A DNA stretch of 64,000 nucleotides from Cichorium intybus (lineage: Eukaryota > Streptophyta > Magnoliopsida > Asterales > Asteraceae). Position 1 is the first letter of the stretch. Each line of letters opens with the position of its first letter. The translations under genes were made by a program, and so were the position numbers. Shown piece after piece: positions 22,052-33,519 of the stretch. The notes beneath the pieces were generated by a model. That model saw only the letters and a program-made list of their open reading frames with translations, was not told where the DNA came from and made no database searches. The stretch is taken from contig CM042013.1 in NCBI GenBank assembly GCA_023525715.1, positions 83,936,494-84,000,493 of the forward strand, read 5' to 3'.

Positions 22052-23014
22052 TTTTGTATATTCAAACTTCTTATATGCCTAATTGTTTCATTTGAATTTC
22101 TATTTATAGACCTCTCAACAGTAACCCCAATGTTTCCCGATTTGGTGTGGATAAACTAAGATTGATTTGACATCTCACATTTTTTACTGTCCAAGAAGAT
22201 AAAGTCTAAGCACCTTGATTTGACAAAGATTCCTCTTAATCTAGCCTGTAACTCTGACATTCGCTATCCCTAGAAGCTTGCTACTGCATGTGACCAAAGA
22301 CTCACTCTCAGTGGCAAGACTAGCCCTGAGATTTCAAAGAGCCACTCACTCACATCAGTAATCTTCCAAAGTCTATCCACTGCTGTGAGACTGCCCAGTC
22401 ACACTAAAAAAATTATATCAGGGCCTGAGTGTTTTATTTCTTTTCGTTCAACCAGACCACGTCCCTAGAAGCATGTTGTTGTATGCTAAGTCTCATGTCT
22501 TGCTGAGACATTGAGCATGAACCCACCTTACTTACTAATCACAAGTATCAGTTGAAACTGTATTGTCCGGTCCTCTTATGACAAACGGTTTCTCAAATTC
22601 ACGCTAATTAATATCTACCAGACCATGTCCCTAGAAGAATGCTATTGTATGCAACCTCTGCCAAAGCACTTTCACCCCTCCATGTGCTGAAACACAATAC
22701 TCGACACTTGAAATACTGACTGGTCCTTTAAGTCAAGGGGTGTTGGCCCACTGATGTTGCGATTAAAATTATTGCTTCCGTTGTTTATCTCTCGTATATC
22801 AACATCAGGTTGTGATCGTTGATGACTGCCAGCTGGCTTTGACAGTTCGGCGTAATCATCATGAGTTGATCTTCACGATTTTCTCTCCTACCTTTTCGCC
22901 TTCCATTATTAACTGTCACATCCCTTACTTAAACCTTTCAAACCCTCCTCTTCTTTCTTTCCACGCAAACCCTTCTCTTTCAAGAAAATCCTTTTCACTC
23001 TTAAACCCTAAAAT
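22052..23014. other. Spacer of element G with degenerate repeats; leader of env-like ORF
   Basis: No gene seen. A motif 'CCCTAGAAG' followed by 'catgttgttgtatgc'-like sequence recurs at about 22267, 22463 and 22629, a loose repeat of 166-196 bp. From about 22900 the sequence is pyrimidine-rich and AUG-poor (ccttctctttcaagaaaatcc). It would join, without element B, to the ATG at 42715, so it looks like the leader of that ORF. 'GTCAAGGGGTGTTGG' near 22736 resembles a purine tract plus LTR start, but no matching LTR end was found. Confidence 0.4.
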
Positions 23015-23726
23015 TGATAGGTTTTAGGTAAAACAAATAAACTTAACCCTTAAGTTCACATGCAACCTAATTGGATCTAAGTTTTCACTATTTGAACCTA
23101 TAACTAATACCTAAGGCATTATCGAAATTTACTAAAGGATTAAAAGAAAATTACTAACCTTTTGTTGAATCTTTTGGAAGCGAGCACCATAAGCGTCGTG
23201 CCTCAAATGGTTCACACTCAAAGCAAGCAAGAAGAAAAACCAGAGAGAGTATAGAGAGCAGGTGAAGTTGGCGCAGAAATAGGGGAGCCAGGGACCCCTA
23301 TTTATAGCTTTGAAAGGATTAGCAGATAAGCCTTATGGATAAACCTTATTTGATTCAAACGAGATACACCTTTTATCTTTTAATTCAAACTCCTATTTAT
23401 CTATATATGGATTTCGAAATTAAGGAATTATCCTTCCTTAATTTTGCCAACCATAAGACCTGCCAAAACTGTTCACTACTCAACTATTGAATAATTACAA
23501 TTCAGCCACTGCACTTTTAATTAATCTAATTAATCACCAAATTAATTCCAATTAATTTCTGATTAATTATTAATTAAATAATACTATTTCTAATTAATAT
23601 ATTTCTAATTAATATATTATCCTCATAATATATTAAAAAATTATTTATATTGATTTATTAGTCACATAATAAATCAATCTCTCTCTCTCTCTAAAGGTTA
23701 ATTTATCAAATTGCCAGCTATGAAGA
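23015..23726 (-). repeat. 3' LTR of element B, first segment
   Basis: Matches 41918 onward of the right LTR up to 'gccagctatgaag'. There the chromovirus derivative is inserted. The LTR resumes at 30298 and ends at 30379. Confidence 0.85.
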
Positions 23727-26241
23727 TGTCACACCCCCAAACCACGATGGCGGAAACGTCTGAGGGTGGATGACTTCATGAACAGTATCACAACAACGTT
23801 TGTACAATAGTGATCAAAGCAAACACATCCATCATATACATAATTGTAAATGTTACATGAGTTCAAAAGATTGTATGTTTTAAATACATTTACAATATGA
23901 TATCAAAATACATAGTATGACGCCATAGCGACCCATCGTCAAAGGTTGTAGTTACCTTATCAATTTCCTGAGAATACAAGTAGTTTGAAATAGTGTTAAC
24001 ATTACGTTGGTGAGTTCATAAGATTTTTGTATGAGAAAATCCATAATCATTTTTCCTTGTAAAAGGATAGTGTTTGAAACCAGAAAATCCAGTATTTTCT
24101 AATAAATGAGTCGTAGTCTTAAAACCCAAAGACCGAGAATGTATAAGTATTTCTATACTTGAAAATAGTATTACATAGTTTTATTCTTGTATGAAACAGT
24201 GTAAATAGATGTTTACTCGTAGACCAATCATAGATTTAATTATGTAAAACTCATATGTATAAGTAAACCATACTTATATTTATATAACTGATAAAACGTA
24301 GTTTTAATTTCCATAGAACCAGTGTGTATAAGTAAAAACCATACTTATAGTTGTAACTTGTTAAAATGTAGTTTTAATACTATAAAACTAGTATGAGGAG
24401 TCTCTTTCCTTGTAAAAGGTAGTATTGTAATCCAAGAAAATCCAATATTTTCTTATGAATGTATCCAAGTCTTAAAAACCCAAAGACTAAAATGTATAGT
24501 GTAGTTTGTAGTATAAAGGCATTGAAAATGTATATTTCTACGTAAACAATTTATAAAGTTGATTTCCCATGCGAGACGCCCTATAACCATACTGTGACCA
24601 TGTAGGCCTGCTTTGACGTTCTTCAGGCGTCGGACTGTTATCACATTTGTCACCTCAAACCCGGCGGTCTAGCTGTAGCTAGCAGCTCAGGTGCGGGGTT
24701 GTCAATCCCGTATAGATCTATACACAAATATCACGTTCTCTTACCGAGACTCTGGTTATAAATTTCAGGACTTATAGTATGTACTTAAATAAGCACTGTG
24801 AAGACCCGTCTCACAAAAATGTATGTATCAATCAACTTGTTTACGTAAAGTTTGTATATGAAAAACCCTTGTATTTGCCCATTATCATTTTTCCCATGAT
24901 AATATAGTAATGTATAATAATTATATATTTGTATATAATTAATTATCTTGTTCTAACGGTTATAGTAACATTTGTAACCACAAACTATTCCTATAGTAGT
25001 TTATTTTTAGTATTCTTTTCGTGAAAAGCATATATGTACGAATATATGTGAAATAACTTATTTAAATGGTTATAAACAACATCTTTTAATATATTTTCCA
25101 TAATAGTGGTGTAATAGCTTGGTTATACTCTTTATTAATTCAAATATAATATTTCATGACTATCAAATAAAGAACGGCTAGGTAGAAGATCAAATGGGGA
25201 GGCAGGACCCTTTCAGCGTATAAGCCTTTCGGAAATCCAGCAACCTAGCCCAAATGATCGGCCTAGACACCGCTCTCGTAAGTAGATCATTCGATATTAT
25301 ATTTTGGAACTATAATTGAATTGTTGTCATAATGATGTTTACAAAATTCACATTTTGTTTACTACTGTTACAAATGAGTATAAATAGCTATTTTTAAAGT
25401 ATAACTTGTATTCTCCCCCTTAAAAACTTGAATAAATATAAAAAGAAGGGGTATGAACTCACCTCAATGTCGACTAGAATCTTATCGCCAATTGTTGTTA
25501 GATCGCCCGACTCTTCGTACTTCTAACTCGAACTCACTATATGTATAACTGAAATATCTACTTCTAACGCTCATTCTTCGTATATCTCTCTATACGTATC
25601 GAAGAACTTGTTTGTGTGATTTGAATGACTAGAATGATGCTATATTTATAGTAGATTTATTTTCGTATTGCGGCCCTCAAGATACAGACATATGACTTTT
25701 ATGGCTTTTAGAATTTGTTTATGACAAAACATACCCTTAAAATACTCTTTAAATAGATTTAATAGTTTTTATATAAAATAAATGATTTTTTGTTTATTAA
25801 AATATAATCTACGAAAATCGTAGTTTAATAATATCAACTTTTTAACTAAAAGTCTTTAACGAATTAATGAAAGGGTATTAATTGTAAGTTTAATAACAAT
25901 ATAGGGGTTAAATGTAAATACAATTTCATTTTATAGAAAAATAAAATATTAAATATAGAACTAATATCAATAATATTAAATTTTGACGTCAGATTGTTCG
26001 TATCGACGATACCGTTTTGACGGTAATTTTTCCGTTTTATAAAACGTCATAATATTATTGATAAATTTAAAAATACGTATTGAATACGTAGTGTTTGAAA
26101 TGAAAATAAAAATTCTTTGAGGGTAAAATATGTAAAATTGATTAAATAATGAAGTGGGGCCCACTTTTTATAAAATTAAAATAAAATTATAATGCATTTT
26201 CAATTTCAAACTTTGAATTGTCCGGTGTTTTTTTTCAACGT

Positions 26242-26245
<4 letters not shown>

Positions 26246-26332
<87 letters not shown>
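26246..26332. repeat. (TA)n microsatellite, 87 bp
   Basis: Uninterrupted TA dinucleotides in the chromovirus LTR. The apparent Tyr-Ile ORFs across it are artefacts of the repeat. Confidence 0.95.
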
Positions 26333-26334
<2 letters not shown>

Positions 26335-26524
26335 CAAACATCGCTTTCAAGTTTAAATTATATGTTTTTCTATCATAACTTTTTATATATAACGTTTGCT
26401 AAAAATATAAATATATATTCAGAACCGTCGTATTTTTATCTACGTTTTGATATAAAAATTGTAATATTCGGACGAGTTTTCAATTTTACCGTTCACTATT
26501 CACGCGGTCACTATTCACGTCGAG

Positions 26525-26655
26525 TCACTGTTCATGTCAGATACTATTTATACTGAATCACTGTTCACGTCGGATACTATTCATACCGGATCACTGTTCA
26601 CGTCGGCTACTATTCATGCCGGATCACTGTTCATGCCGGAGACTATTCACGACGT
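26525..26655. repeat. 33-bp tandem repeat, four copies
   Basis: Units beginning TCACTGTTCA at 26525, 26558, 26591 and 26624, exactly 33 bp apart. They have the form 'tcactgttcacgtcgg' + 'atactattcataccgga', and a shorter relative lies upstream near 26509. Confidence 0.9.
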
Positions 26656-26862
26656 AAAATTTTTAATTTTAATATTTTTTTTATCAAAACGTCTAACTTT
26701 GCAGTGTATGTTCGCACAATTGATTTGAATTAGCGTATGTAGTATTATAATATTCAATAATACATCGTAGAGGTTATAAAATTTATATTTCAATATCTTA
26801 ACCTAACGTGTGCTCTGGTTGACTCGAGTTGACTTTCGTTGACTAATTTGACAGTTGTCACA

Positions 26863-27494
26863 TTATCTACCCGTTAAAAGGAATTTCGTCCTGAAATTTA
26901 GCACTTTGAATAGATCCTCATGGGTTTGGGAAGAGATGTGGGTATTTGAGTTTCATCTGGTCCTCACGTTCCTAGGTAAATTCAGGTCCACGCTTGGTGC
27001 TTCCTAGTTTTTAATTGCTTTGATTTTGGAGTGTAATGCCATGATATTTTCGATAAGTAACTTGAGTTAATCCTAGTATAAATAAGAGTTACTAGGTTGT
27101 TATGTGAGTTAGGAGGATTAGAAATTTCTTTAGAAGGAGTTTAAACCTTAAAAATAGTATAAAGGAGTTACATGGGTCGTGTAGGAGTCACTCTGCTCGT
27201 GTAGTACACATTTTCGAAACTGTTTTGCTTTACAGAAGTTACACGGGGCGTGTTCTAGTTACTGTAGCATCTAGTAGAATTACACAGGTTGAGTTTCGGA
27301 GTACGGGTCGGATTTTTAGAAGTTAACAATGCTAACTTTACTGGTTAGCGTCGCTAACCTGTGTTAGCGGGGTTATTTGGGCAGCTTTCCTTATTTACCC
27401 CATTTACGAATCAAAAATCATCCTAGATTATTTTCAAAGTAAAAGGTGCCAAATTTGGTTATTTTGATCAAGGGTTTTGTGTAGGAAAAGTTTC
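26863..27494. other. Chromovirus pol tail and junction to the captured segment
   Basis: 26905-27010 on the minus strand is the terminal pol coding sequence. From roughly 27010 the retroelement homology fades and the sequence changes to what looks like the upstream region of the plus-strand gene. No ORF. The exact junction cannot be placed by eye. Confidence 0.5.
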
Positions 27495-27833
27495 CGGAAG
27501 TTGGATTTAACACCTGGAACGCGTTCTCGATTTCTTAATTCACAAGGTTAGAAATTTTGAGTGTTAGGGTTTCAAACCCTAGATGTCCAAATCTGAAAGT
27601 ATGCATTGGTTCATCTCATATGTAGGTTGCTAATATTTGTTGTATTGAGTCCAAATATTGTGATTTTTTTAACGGTTGATTTAGTAAAATCGTGAAATTA
27701 GGAGTTTCGGTTTGATAACATATGATATTCTCTAATTGTGACTTGTATTAGCTATTGATTTCTTAATCATTTGAGTTAAGTATTATGGAAATGCCTAAGC
27801 ATATTTAAGATATTATATGTGATGTCATTTTAC

Positions 27834-27905
27834 AGTTGATACTCGTAGGATGGAATGAAACATGTCAGATACAGGTGAACCACGAGCTGTACAGATGCCA
27901 GATGA
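27834..27905 (+). other. Possible upstream exon or short uORF of RWP-RK copy 1
   Basis: 'cattttacag' ends at 27833 and a strong donor 'ATGA|gtaagt' lies at 27905. Between them is an ATG (27862) with 15 codons (MSDTGEPRAVQMPDE) to a stop if unspliced. Splicing to the acceptor at 28220 does not give an open frame into the main exon, so this is more likely 5' UTR than coding. The same sequence is in copy 2 near 33087-33158. Confidence 0.3.
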
Positions 27906-27979
27906 GTAAGTTCAAGTTCATTATTTATGAATAGATTATTATTGAATTAAATGTTCATTGAACTATTTCCGTTATCAGA

Positions 27980-28082
<103 letters not shown>

Positions 28083-28327
28083 TAAATGTCTTTTCGTTAC
28101 CCTATCCTCATCGGAGTCAAGCCGCGAATTTGGAAAAGATATCACTTAGGGTAGTGAAAAGATTGCACCTACTGTAGATATTTTGAATTTCGGTAATAAG
28201 AACATGGGTTGTCCCTTCAGTTCCAGCTGTAAGATACTATATAAACGGGTATGTAGTATCATCCATATCTACATCTTTTGCTACTACCAGTTTATTCTTA
28301 TATAATCTCGGATTTCCAAATCGAGGT

Positions 28328-29679
28328 ATGGAAAATAGATCTCTTATGGAGAATTTGTCAGACACTAAGCTGAATTTCTTAAGGGAAGAGGGTACCTCCC
28401 TATCATTTAATCAGATACCTCCACTGGGGTTTGGTAATTATAGTATCCTAAACTCCTTTTATTTCTTATTCCTTTTTCTATTGTTTTGATTTTTTTTAAA
28501 ACTATGTGGGGTATAGATTTTCCAGATATATTACCGCTGGATCAACCTCAAGATGATCTTGAAGTTTTTCCTCTGATGAGTATTCTCCCTGAAGATCCAC
28601 TGCCTTTAAATCAAGACATCGCTGTTGGGCAATCTCAATATATACTTCCAGGTTAAGTCATTTTGTTAAGCTTTATGTTTATTTTGCTTAATTATCTAAC
28701 ATACGTTATACACAGATCCATTTGTAGATGAGCTTACTAATGATAATCTAAGCATGAACGTGCCCATACTGCATAGTGGAGTAGATCTAACAAATCAGGG
28801 GTTTCAAACTGACATTCAAAATCAGGATCAAATACAGCCGATCCATGATGACACTATCGGGCTCGCTTCAGCGAATCCTGAGTCCGTGGATGGTTTTCAA
28901 TATCAGTATCATTTTCAATTGATCCAAAGTAACTTGGAAAGTTTCAAGAATGGGAATTCTGGGTTTATGGTTGATTTTGGAAATCAAGAACTATTACCCA
29001 TAATAGGTAACAATGAAAGTGTTAGTGATCAGGATCATACACAATTGATCCAAAATGAAAACGTTTCAACCTCGATTCCAAGAACCTTTGAAATTTGTAG
29101 AAAAAGGGGTTCTAGACATGCGTTGAGTAAGGAAACAATATCCATGCATTTTGATAAGCCCATTTTGGAAGCTGCAAGGGAACTCAACGTTGGATCAACA
29201 CAGTTGAAGCAACGCTGTAGGAAGTTAGGCATCAAAAGTTGGCCTCGACGACAGATTAAGAGTCTACAAACTCTTATTAACCATACTCAGGTTAAGAATT
29301 GTATTTCTTTCTCCACAATTTCAATGCCATGAGGTTGTAATGACTGAAAGTATTTATGCAACAGAAATTGGATAATAATCCTAGTGGAGCAGACATAATA
29401 TTTGGTCTAGAGAACGAGAAAAGAGCAATAGTCGAGGGTTCCAGTTCGAAGATAACTGATACCACAAAGAGATTGAGGCAAGCTGCCTTTAAGGCTGTTT
29501 ACAAGAAAATAAAGGTTCAGAAGAGGGAGGAAGCTTCATCAGGGACCCATACACAGCAACAATCTCTGCCTTCTGTTTCTGCTATGAGTGGTTTTAACCA
29601 TGATTTTCTCAAGATCACAAGTGAAGAGAACCCAGAAGACTTGGCAGGTGACATAGCCCGCCTTCGGCTTTCAGATTGA
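28328..29679 (+). CDS. RWP-RK (RKD-like) transcription factor, copy 1, four exons
   Basis: Proposed exons 28328-28433, 28517-28651, 28716-29290 and 29365-29679, all with GT...AG introns (83, 64, 74 bp) in phases 1, 1, 0, give an uninterrupted frame of 376 residues. Residues ~1-205 are acidic and Asn/Gln-rich, plausible for activation. Residues ~215-268 are an RWP-RK domain: 'ISMHFDKPILEAARELNVGS', 'LKQRCRKLGIK', then 'SWPRRQIKSLQTLI'. The helical spacing and 'IKSLQTLI' tail resemble RKD proteins, plant regulators of egg-cell and gametophyte identity, more than NIN-like proteins. The signature RWPxRK is altered to SWPRRQ at 255-260. The last exon has a basic helical stretch ('KRLRQAAFKAVYKKIKVQKR'). 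Start is the first ATG giving the frame. Function is unproven, and the gene lies antisense inside a retroelement. Confidence 0.65.
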
Positions 29680-30235
29680 ATTTATACCAATATTAGTTTA
29701 ATGGAACTGTTGGTAGGGATGATGGTAGGTTTTCGATAATAGTTATTGGTCAGGTATTATCGAATTCTCAGGTCTACTATGTAAGGATAGGGGTATAAGA
29801 GGTACATAAAGTGTCTAGATGTATGGTTCTATAGTATTATAAAATACTCTTGTAGTAATTTAGCTTTATATTTTGTTTTAGAGTTTCTTTGTATATGGTT
29901 CTTGGTAAGTTTTTAGACTTGTTGTCCACTACGACTATTTCTAAGTACATGTTAGTCATACCTTGGACAAATACAGTTGATCAGGCTCTATCTGTCCTAG
30001 GTATGATTACATAACTACCTAGGCCTACTCGTAGTGTTCAACTCATCTTATTACTCTTGTATTGTTCTGGTTATGACACTGTTCTAGTATGTATGTACTT
30101 GTACTTATACTTTATAAAAATATCATTGTATTTTAAATTATACTTTGTATAGATTGTTTTAGAGAGTTTTAGTCCCATTGTATTTATAGTTGTATATCTT
30201 AAATGGATTGATATACTTAGTTCACTATAAACAAT
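29680..30235. other. 3' flank of RWP-RK copy 1 and chromovirus leader
   Basis: No coding frame. The left part is presumably the 3' UTR of the RWP-RK gene. Towards 30235 it is retroelement leader on the minus strand, starting 'ATTGTTTATAGTGAACTAAG' after the primer site. Short minus-strand frames here are chance. Confidence 0.5.
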
Positions 30236-30250
30236 GCTCTGATACCAATC
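30236..30250 (-). promoter_or_regulatory. Primer-binding site of the chromovirus derivative
   Basis: Minus strand GATTGGTATCAGAGC, complementary to initiator tRNA-Met. It directly abuts the LTR end ...GGGTGTGACA. The duplicate is at 35429-35443. Confidence 0.8.
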
Positions 30251-30297
30251 TGTCACACCCTTAGACGTTTCCGCCATCGTGGTTTGGGGGTGTGACA
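30251..30297 (-). repeat. 47-bp aberrant 5' LTR stub with inverted U5 tip
   Basis: On the minus strand: TGTCACACCCCCAAACCACG...AAGGGTGTGACA. The outer ~35 bp equal the U5 end of the 3' LTR (23727-23761) in inverted orientation, and the inner ~12 bp are a U5 end in normal orientation next to the primer site. A normal 5' LTR would be 3.1 kb and begin TGTGACAACTGTC. Duplicated at 35444-35490. Confidence 0.8.
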
Positions 30298-30302
30298 GAA
30301 GG

Positions 30303-30379
30303 CAACCCAAAAGGACTTTGCTACTATCAATTAAATATATATATCAATTATAGTCATCGCTTAGACACCTAATCCAATA
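30303..30379 (-). repeat. 3' LTR of element B, second segment
   Basis: Resumes 'caacccaaaaggactttgc' as in the right LTR (42620 onward) and ends 'aatccaata' next to the minus-strand purine tract AAGTGGGAGAC (30380-30390). A duplicate lies just after 35490. Confidence 0.85.
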
Positions 30380-31240
30380 GTCTCCCACTTGGATAAGTCT
30401 ATGACTATAACTGCCAGTATAACTTCTAAATTGACCAGTAAATTGTAGCTTCCAAAAGCCGATGCCGAACTTTGATCCAGTCAGTTCTGTCGTAAGATAA
30501 GTGATCATATGATCCTCCGTTCTACTAGTTATCGTTTGGACCATAGACATGGATTAAGATCAATCTCAGTCCGATACTATGTTTCTCGATTTCTGATTTG
30601 CAAATGAAATAATACTTCTAATTGAACACATCAATTTAGTCCTGGCTGGCCAGCACTTCAGTCAACACCAAATCACTGAGAGGCCTACATATATCGCTTT
30701 TCCTGTCAGGGCAAAAGGAACGAATAAACTTTGACTCATATGCTTGTATCCTTTACTCGTCAAATCGTGCACAACAATATGTTTTATGACATCGAGTTAC
30801 CGATGCGTTTACACATTGTCAATGTACAACCGACTTGTAAATTACAACTCATATGTCTCCGTTTCAAGACCATAAGATATTATCGTCTCAGAATTACTCG
30901 TGATATAATTCATGAAGTAATTCTTTGAGCGTGGGTTTATCCAATACTCAAATCCCTATTTCCAAGTACTCATGAATGTTGTAGCAATTCTATTGCTATG
31001 CCTAACTCCTTAGACAGTCAACAATCCAATTCATGACAGTCTTGATTCATTACTTACTTCCAAAACTATGAACGACTGTGGATGTTTGAATAATCATATT
31101 ATTCGGAAAGTAAAACATGCAAAATTAAAACACAATAATAAACAATTGACAAATAGTAGTAAACAATACTTATTAATAATTCTCCATTATTAAAATCACC
31201 AAAAGTCAATTACATTTATATTGTTACAAGTTTCAGATAA
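30380..31240 (-). other. Post-pol region of element B, copy 1
   Basis: AT-rich non-coding sequence between the pol stop and the purine tract. The same sequence is repeated at about 35573-36432. No gene seen. Confidence 0.6.
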
Positions 31241-32746
31241 CTATCTAACTACTAAACTGATATATTCTTTCAGACATATGCTCCTAGCATGCTGATTGTG
31301 CTTAACCCTACTCAGAGCCTTCGTCAAAGGATCTGCAGGGTTCTCCTCAGATGATACCCTCTTCGCGATGAGGTGACCTTCTTCTACCCTATGCCTGATG
31401 TAATGGTACTTTCTGTCGATGTGTCTGGACTTTCCATGATCTCTCAGTTCCTTAGTCAAAGCAACCGCTCCTTCATTATCGCAGAATAGTTCCATTGGCT
31501 CCTGAATAGTCAGGATGACTCCAAGGTCACCGATGAAGTTTTTCAGCCAAGCCGCTTCTTTTGACGCTTCACTTGCAGCTATGTACTCTGATTCACACGT
31601 CAAATCAGCCACCATCTCTTGCTTGGAACTCTTCCAAGTAATCGCTCCACCATTTAAAAGAAACACCCAGACTGACTGAGACCGACCGTTGTCTCTAAAT
31701 ATCTGAAAGCTGGCATCTGTATACCTACTAATTCTCAACGTATCACTGCCACCAAGGACTAGGACAATATCTTCGTCCTCTGCAAATACTTAAGAATATT
31801 CTTAACGGCTATCCAATGAGCTCTGCCAGGATTTCCCTGATAGCGACTGACCATGCTCAAAGCAAAGGACACATCTTGGCGAGTACATGTCATAGCGTAC
31901 ATGATTGACCCCACAGCCGAAACGTAAGGTACTCGACTCATGTAAGCTATCTCTTCATCTGTACTCGGGCTTTGAGTCTTACTTAATTTTGCATTGCTCT
32001 GGATAGGCAGCTCTCTTTTCTTGGAATTTTCCATACTAAACCACTTTAGTACCTTATCCAAGTATGTGCTTTGACTAAGTCCTATTAGTCTCTTCTTTCT
32101 ATCTCTCAATAACCTTATCCCGAGAATATAGGTTGCGTCTCCGATGGCTTTGATAGCGAAACACTTCCCAAGCCAAGATTTAACTTCTTGCAAGGTTTGA
32201 ATGTCGTTCCCCATGAGCAATATGCCATCGACATACAGCACCATAAAAGTAACTATACTCCCACTAGCCTTTATATACACGCAGGACTCATCTTCACTCC
32301 TAGAGAAACCAAACACTTTAACTTTCTCATGGAAGCAGAGATTCTAGCTGCGAGATGCTTGTTTCAATCCGTAGATTGATTTCTCAAGCTTACACATTCT
32401 ATTGGGATACTTTGCATCTACAAAACCCTCTGGTTGATTCATGTAAACATCCTCAGCCAACTTCCCGTTAAGGAAAGCGGTTTTGACTTCCATCTGTCAA
32501 ATTTCGTAATCATGAAATGCAGCTATGGCAAGCATTATCCTAATAGACTTTATCTTAGCCACTGGTGAGAATGTCTCATCATAGTCAACCCCAGGGGTTT
32601 GAGTAAAGCCCTTTGCAACTAGTCGAGCCTTGAAAGTGTGTATCTTTCCATCTATGTCGGTATTCTTTTTGAAGATTCATTTGCACCCAACTGTCTTTCG
32701 ACCTGGTACATTATCAACCAAATTCCAAACTTGGTTGTCATACATG
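31241..32746 (-). pseudogene. pol: Element B pol fragment in duplication copy 1 (RT to RNase H)
   Basis: Two frames, 31241-31738 (RNase H: 'YTDASFQIFRDNGRSQS', 'CESEYIAASEASKEAAWLKN') and 31759-32316 (RT: 'LYVDGILLMGND', 'YIL'...), separated by a one-base loss near 31774 ('atatcttcgtcc' against 'atatccttcatcc' in copy 2). Upstream, CTAG replaces CCAG near 32346 and adds a stop. It ends abruptly at the duplication breakpoint 32746. It is a 5'-truncated duplicate of the complete ORF at 36433-38994. Confidence 0.85.
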
Positions 32747-33231
32747 CGGAAGTTGGATTTAACACCTGGAACGCGTTCTCGATTTCTTAATTCACAAGGT
32801 TAGAAATTTTGAGTGTTAGGGTTTCAAACCCTAGATGTCCAAATCTGAAAGTTTGCATTGGTTCACCTCATATGTAGGTTGCTAATATTTGTTGTATTGA
32901 GTCCAAATATTGTGATTTTTTTAACGGTTGATTTAGTAAAATCATGAAATTAGGAGTTTCGGTTTGATAACATATGATATTCTCTAATTGTGACTTGTAT
33001 TAGCTATTGATTTCTTAATCATTTGAGTTAAGTATTATGGAAATGCCTAAGCATATTTAAGATATTATATGTGATGTCATTTTACAGTTGATACTCGTAG
33101 GATGGAATGAAACATGTCAGATACAGGTGAACCACGAGCTGTACAGATGCCAGATGAGTAAGTTCAAGTTCATTATTTATGAATAGATTATTATTGAATT
33201 AAATGTTCATTGAACTATTTCCGTTATCAGA

Positions 33232-33233
<2 letters not shown>

Positions 33234-33269
<36 letters not shown>
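33234..33269. repeat. (TA)n microsatellite, 36 bp (copy 2)
   Basis: Contracted counterpart of 27982-28077. Confidence 0.95.
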
Positions 33270-33274
<5 letters not shown>

Positions 33275-33519
33275 TAAATGTCTTTTCGTTACCCTATCCT
33301 CATCGAAGTCAAGCCGCGAATTTGGAAAAGATATCACTTAGGGTAGTGAAAAGATTGCACCTACTGTAGATATTTTGAATTTCGGTAATAAGAACATGGG
33401 TTGTCCCTTCAGTTCCAGTTGTAAGATACTATATAAACGGGTATGTAGTATCATCCATATCTACATCTTTTGCTACTACCAATTTATTCTTATATAATCT
33501 CGGATTTCCAAATCGAGGT

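Larger units (their letters stand above)
23727..26862 (-). repeat. 3' LTR of the chromovirus derivative (~3.1 kb)
   Basis: On the minus strand it begins TGTGACAACTGTCAAATTAG (26862) and ends GGTTTGGGGGTGTGACA (23727). It is preceded by 'AGGACGAAATTCCTTTTAACG', the familiar end of Tekay-type chromovirus pol, and a weak purine tract. A 3.1-kb length fits that lineage. It contains a (TA)n tract and a 33-bp tandem repeat. No gene seen within it. Confidence 0.75.

Noticed and set aside
22736..22760. LTR start after a purine tract (GTCAAGGGGTGTTGG)
   Set aside because: No matching LTR end, second copy or target duplication found; left as a note only.
26168..26556. Frames with long Tyr-Ile repeats on both strands
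   Set aside because: They are translations of the TA microsatellite; no start context or conserved flank.
30236..30250. tRNA gene hints from TGGTATCAGAGC-type strings (also 12849, 41905, 50659)
   Set aside because: Only the 3'-complementary stretch exists next to LTR ends; there is no cloverleaf.
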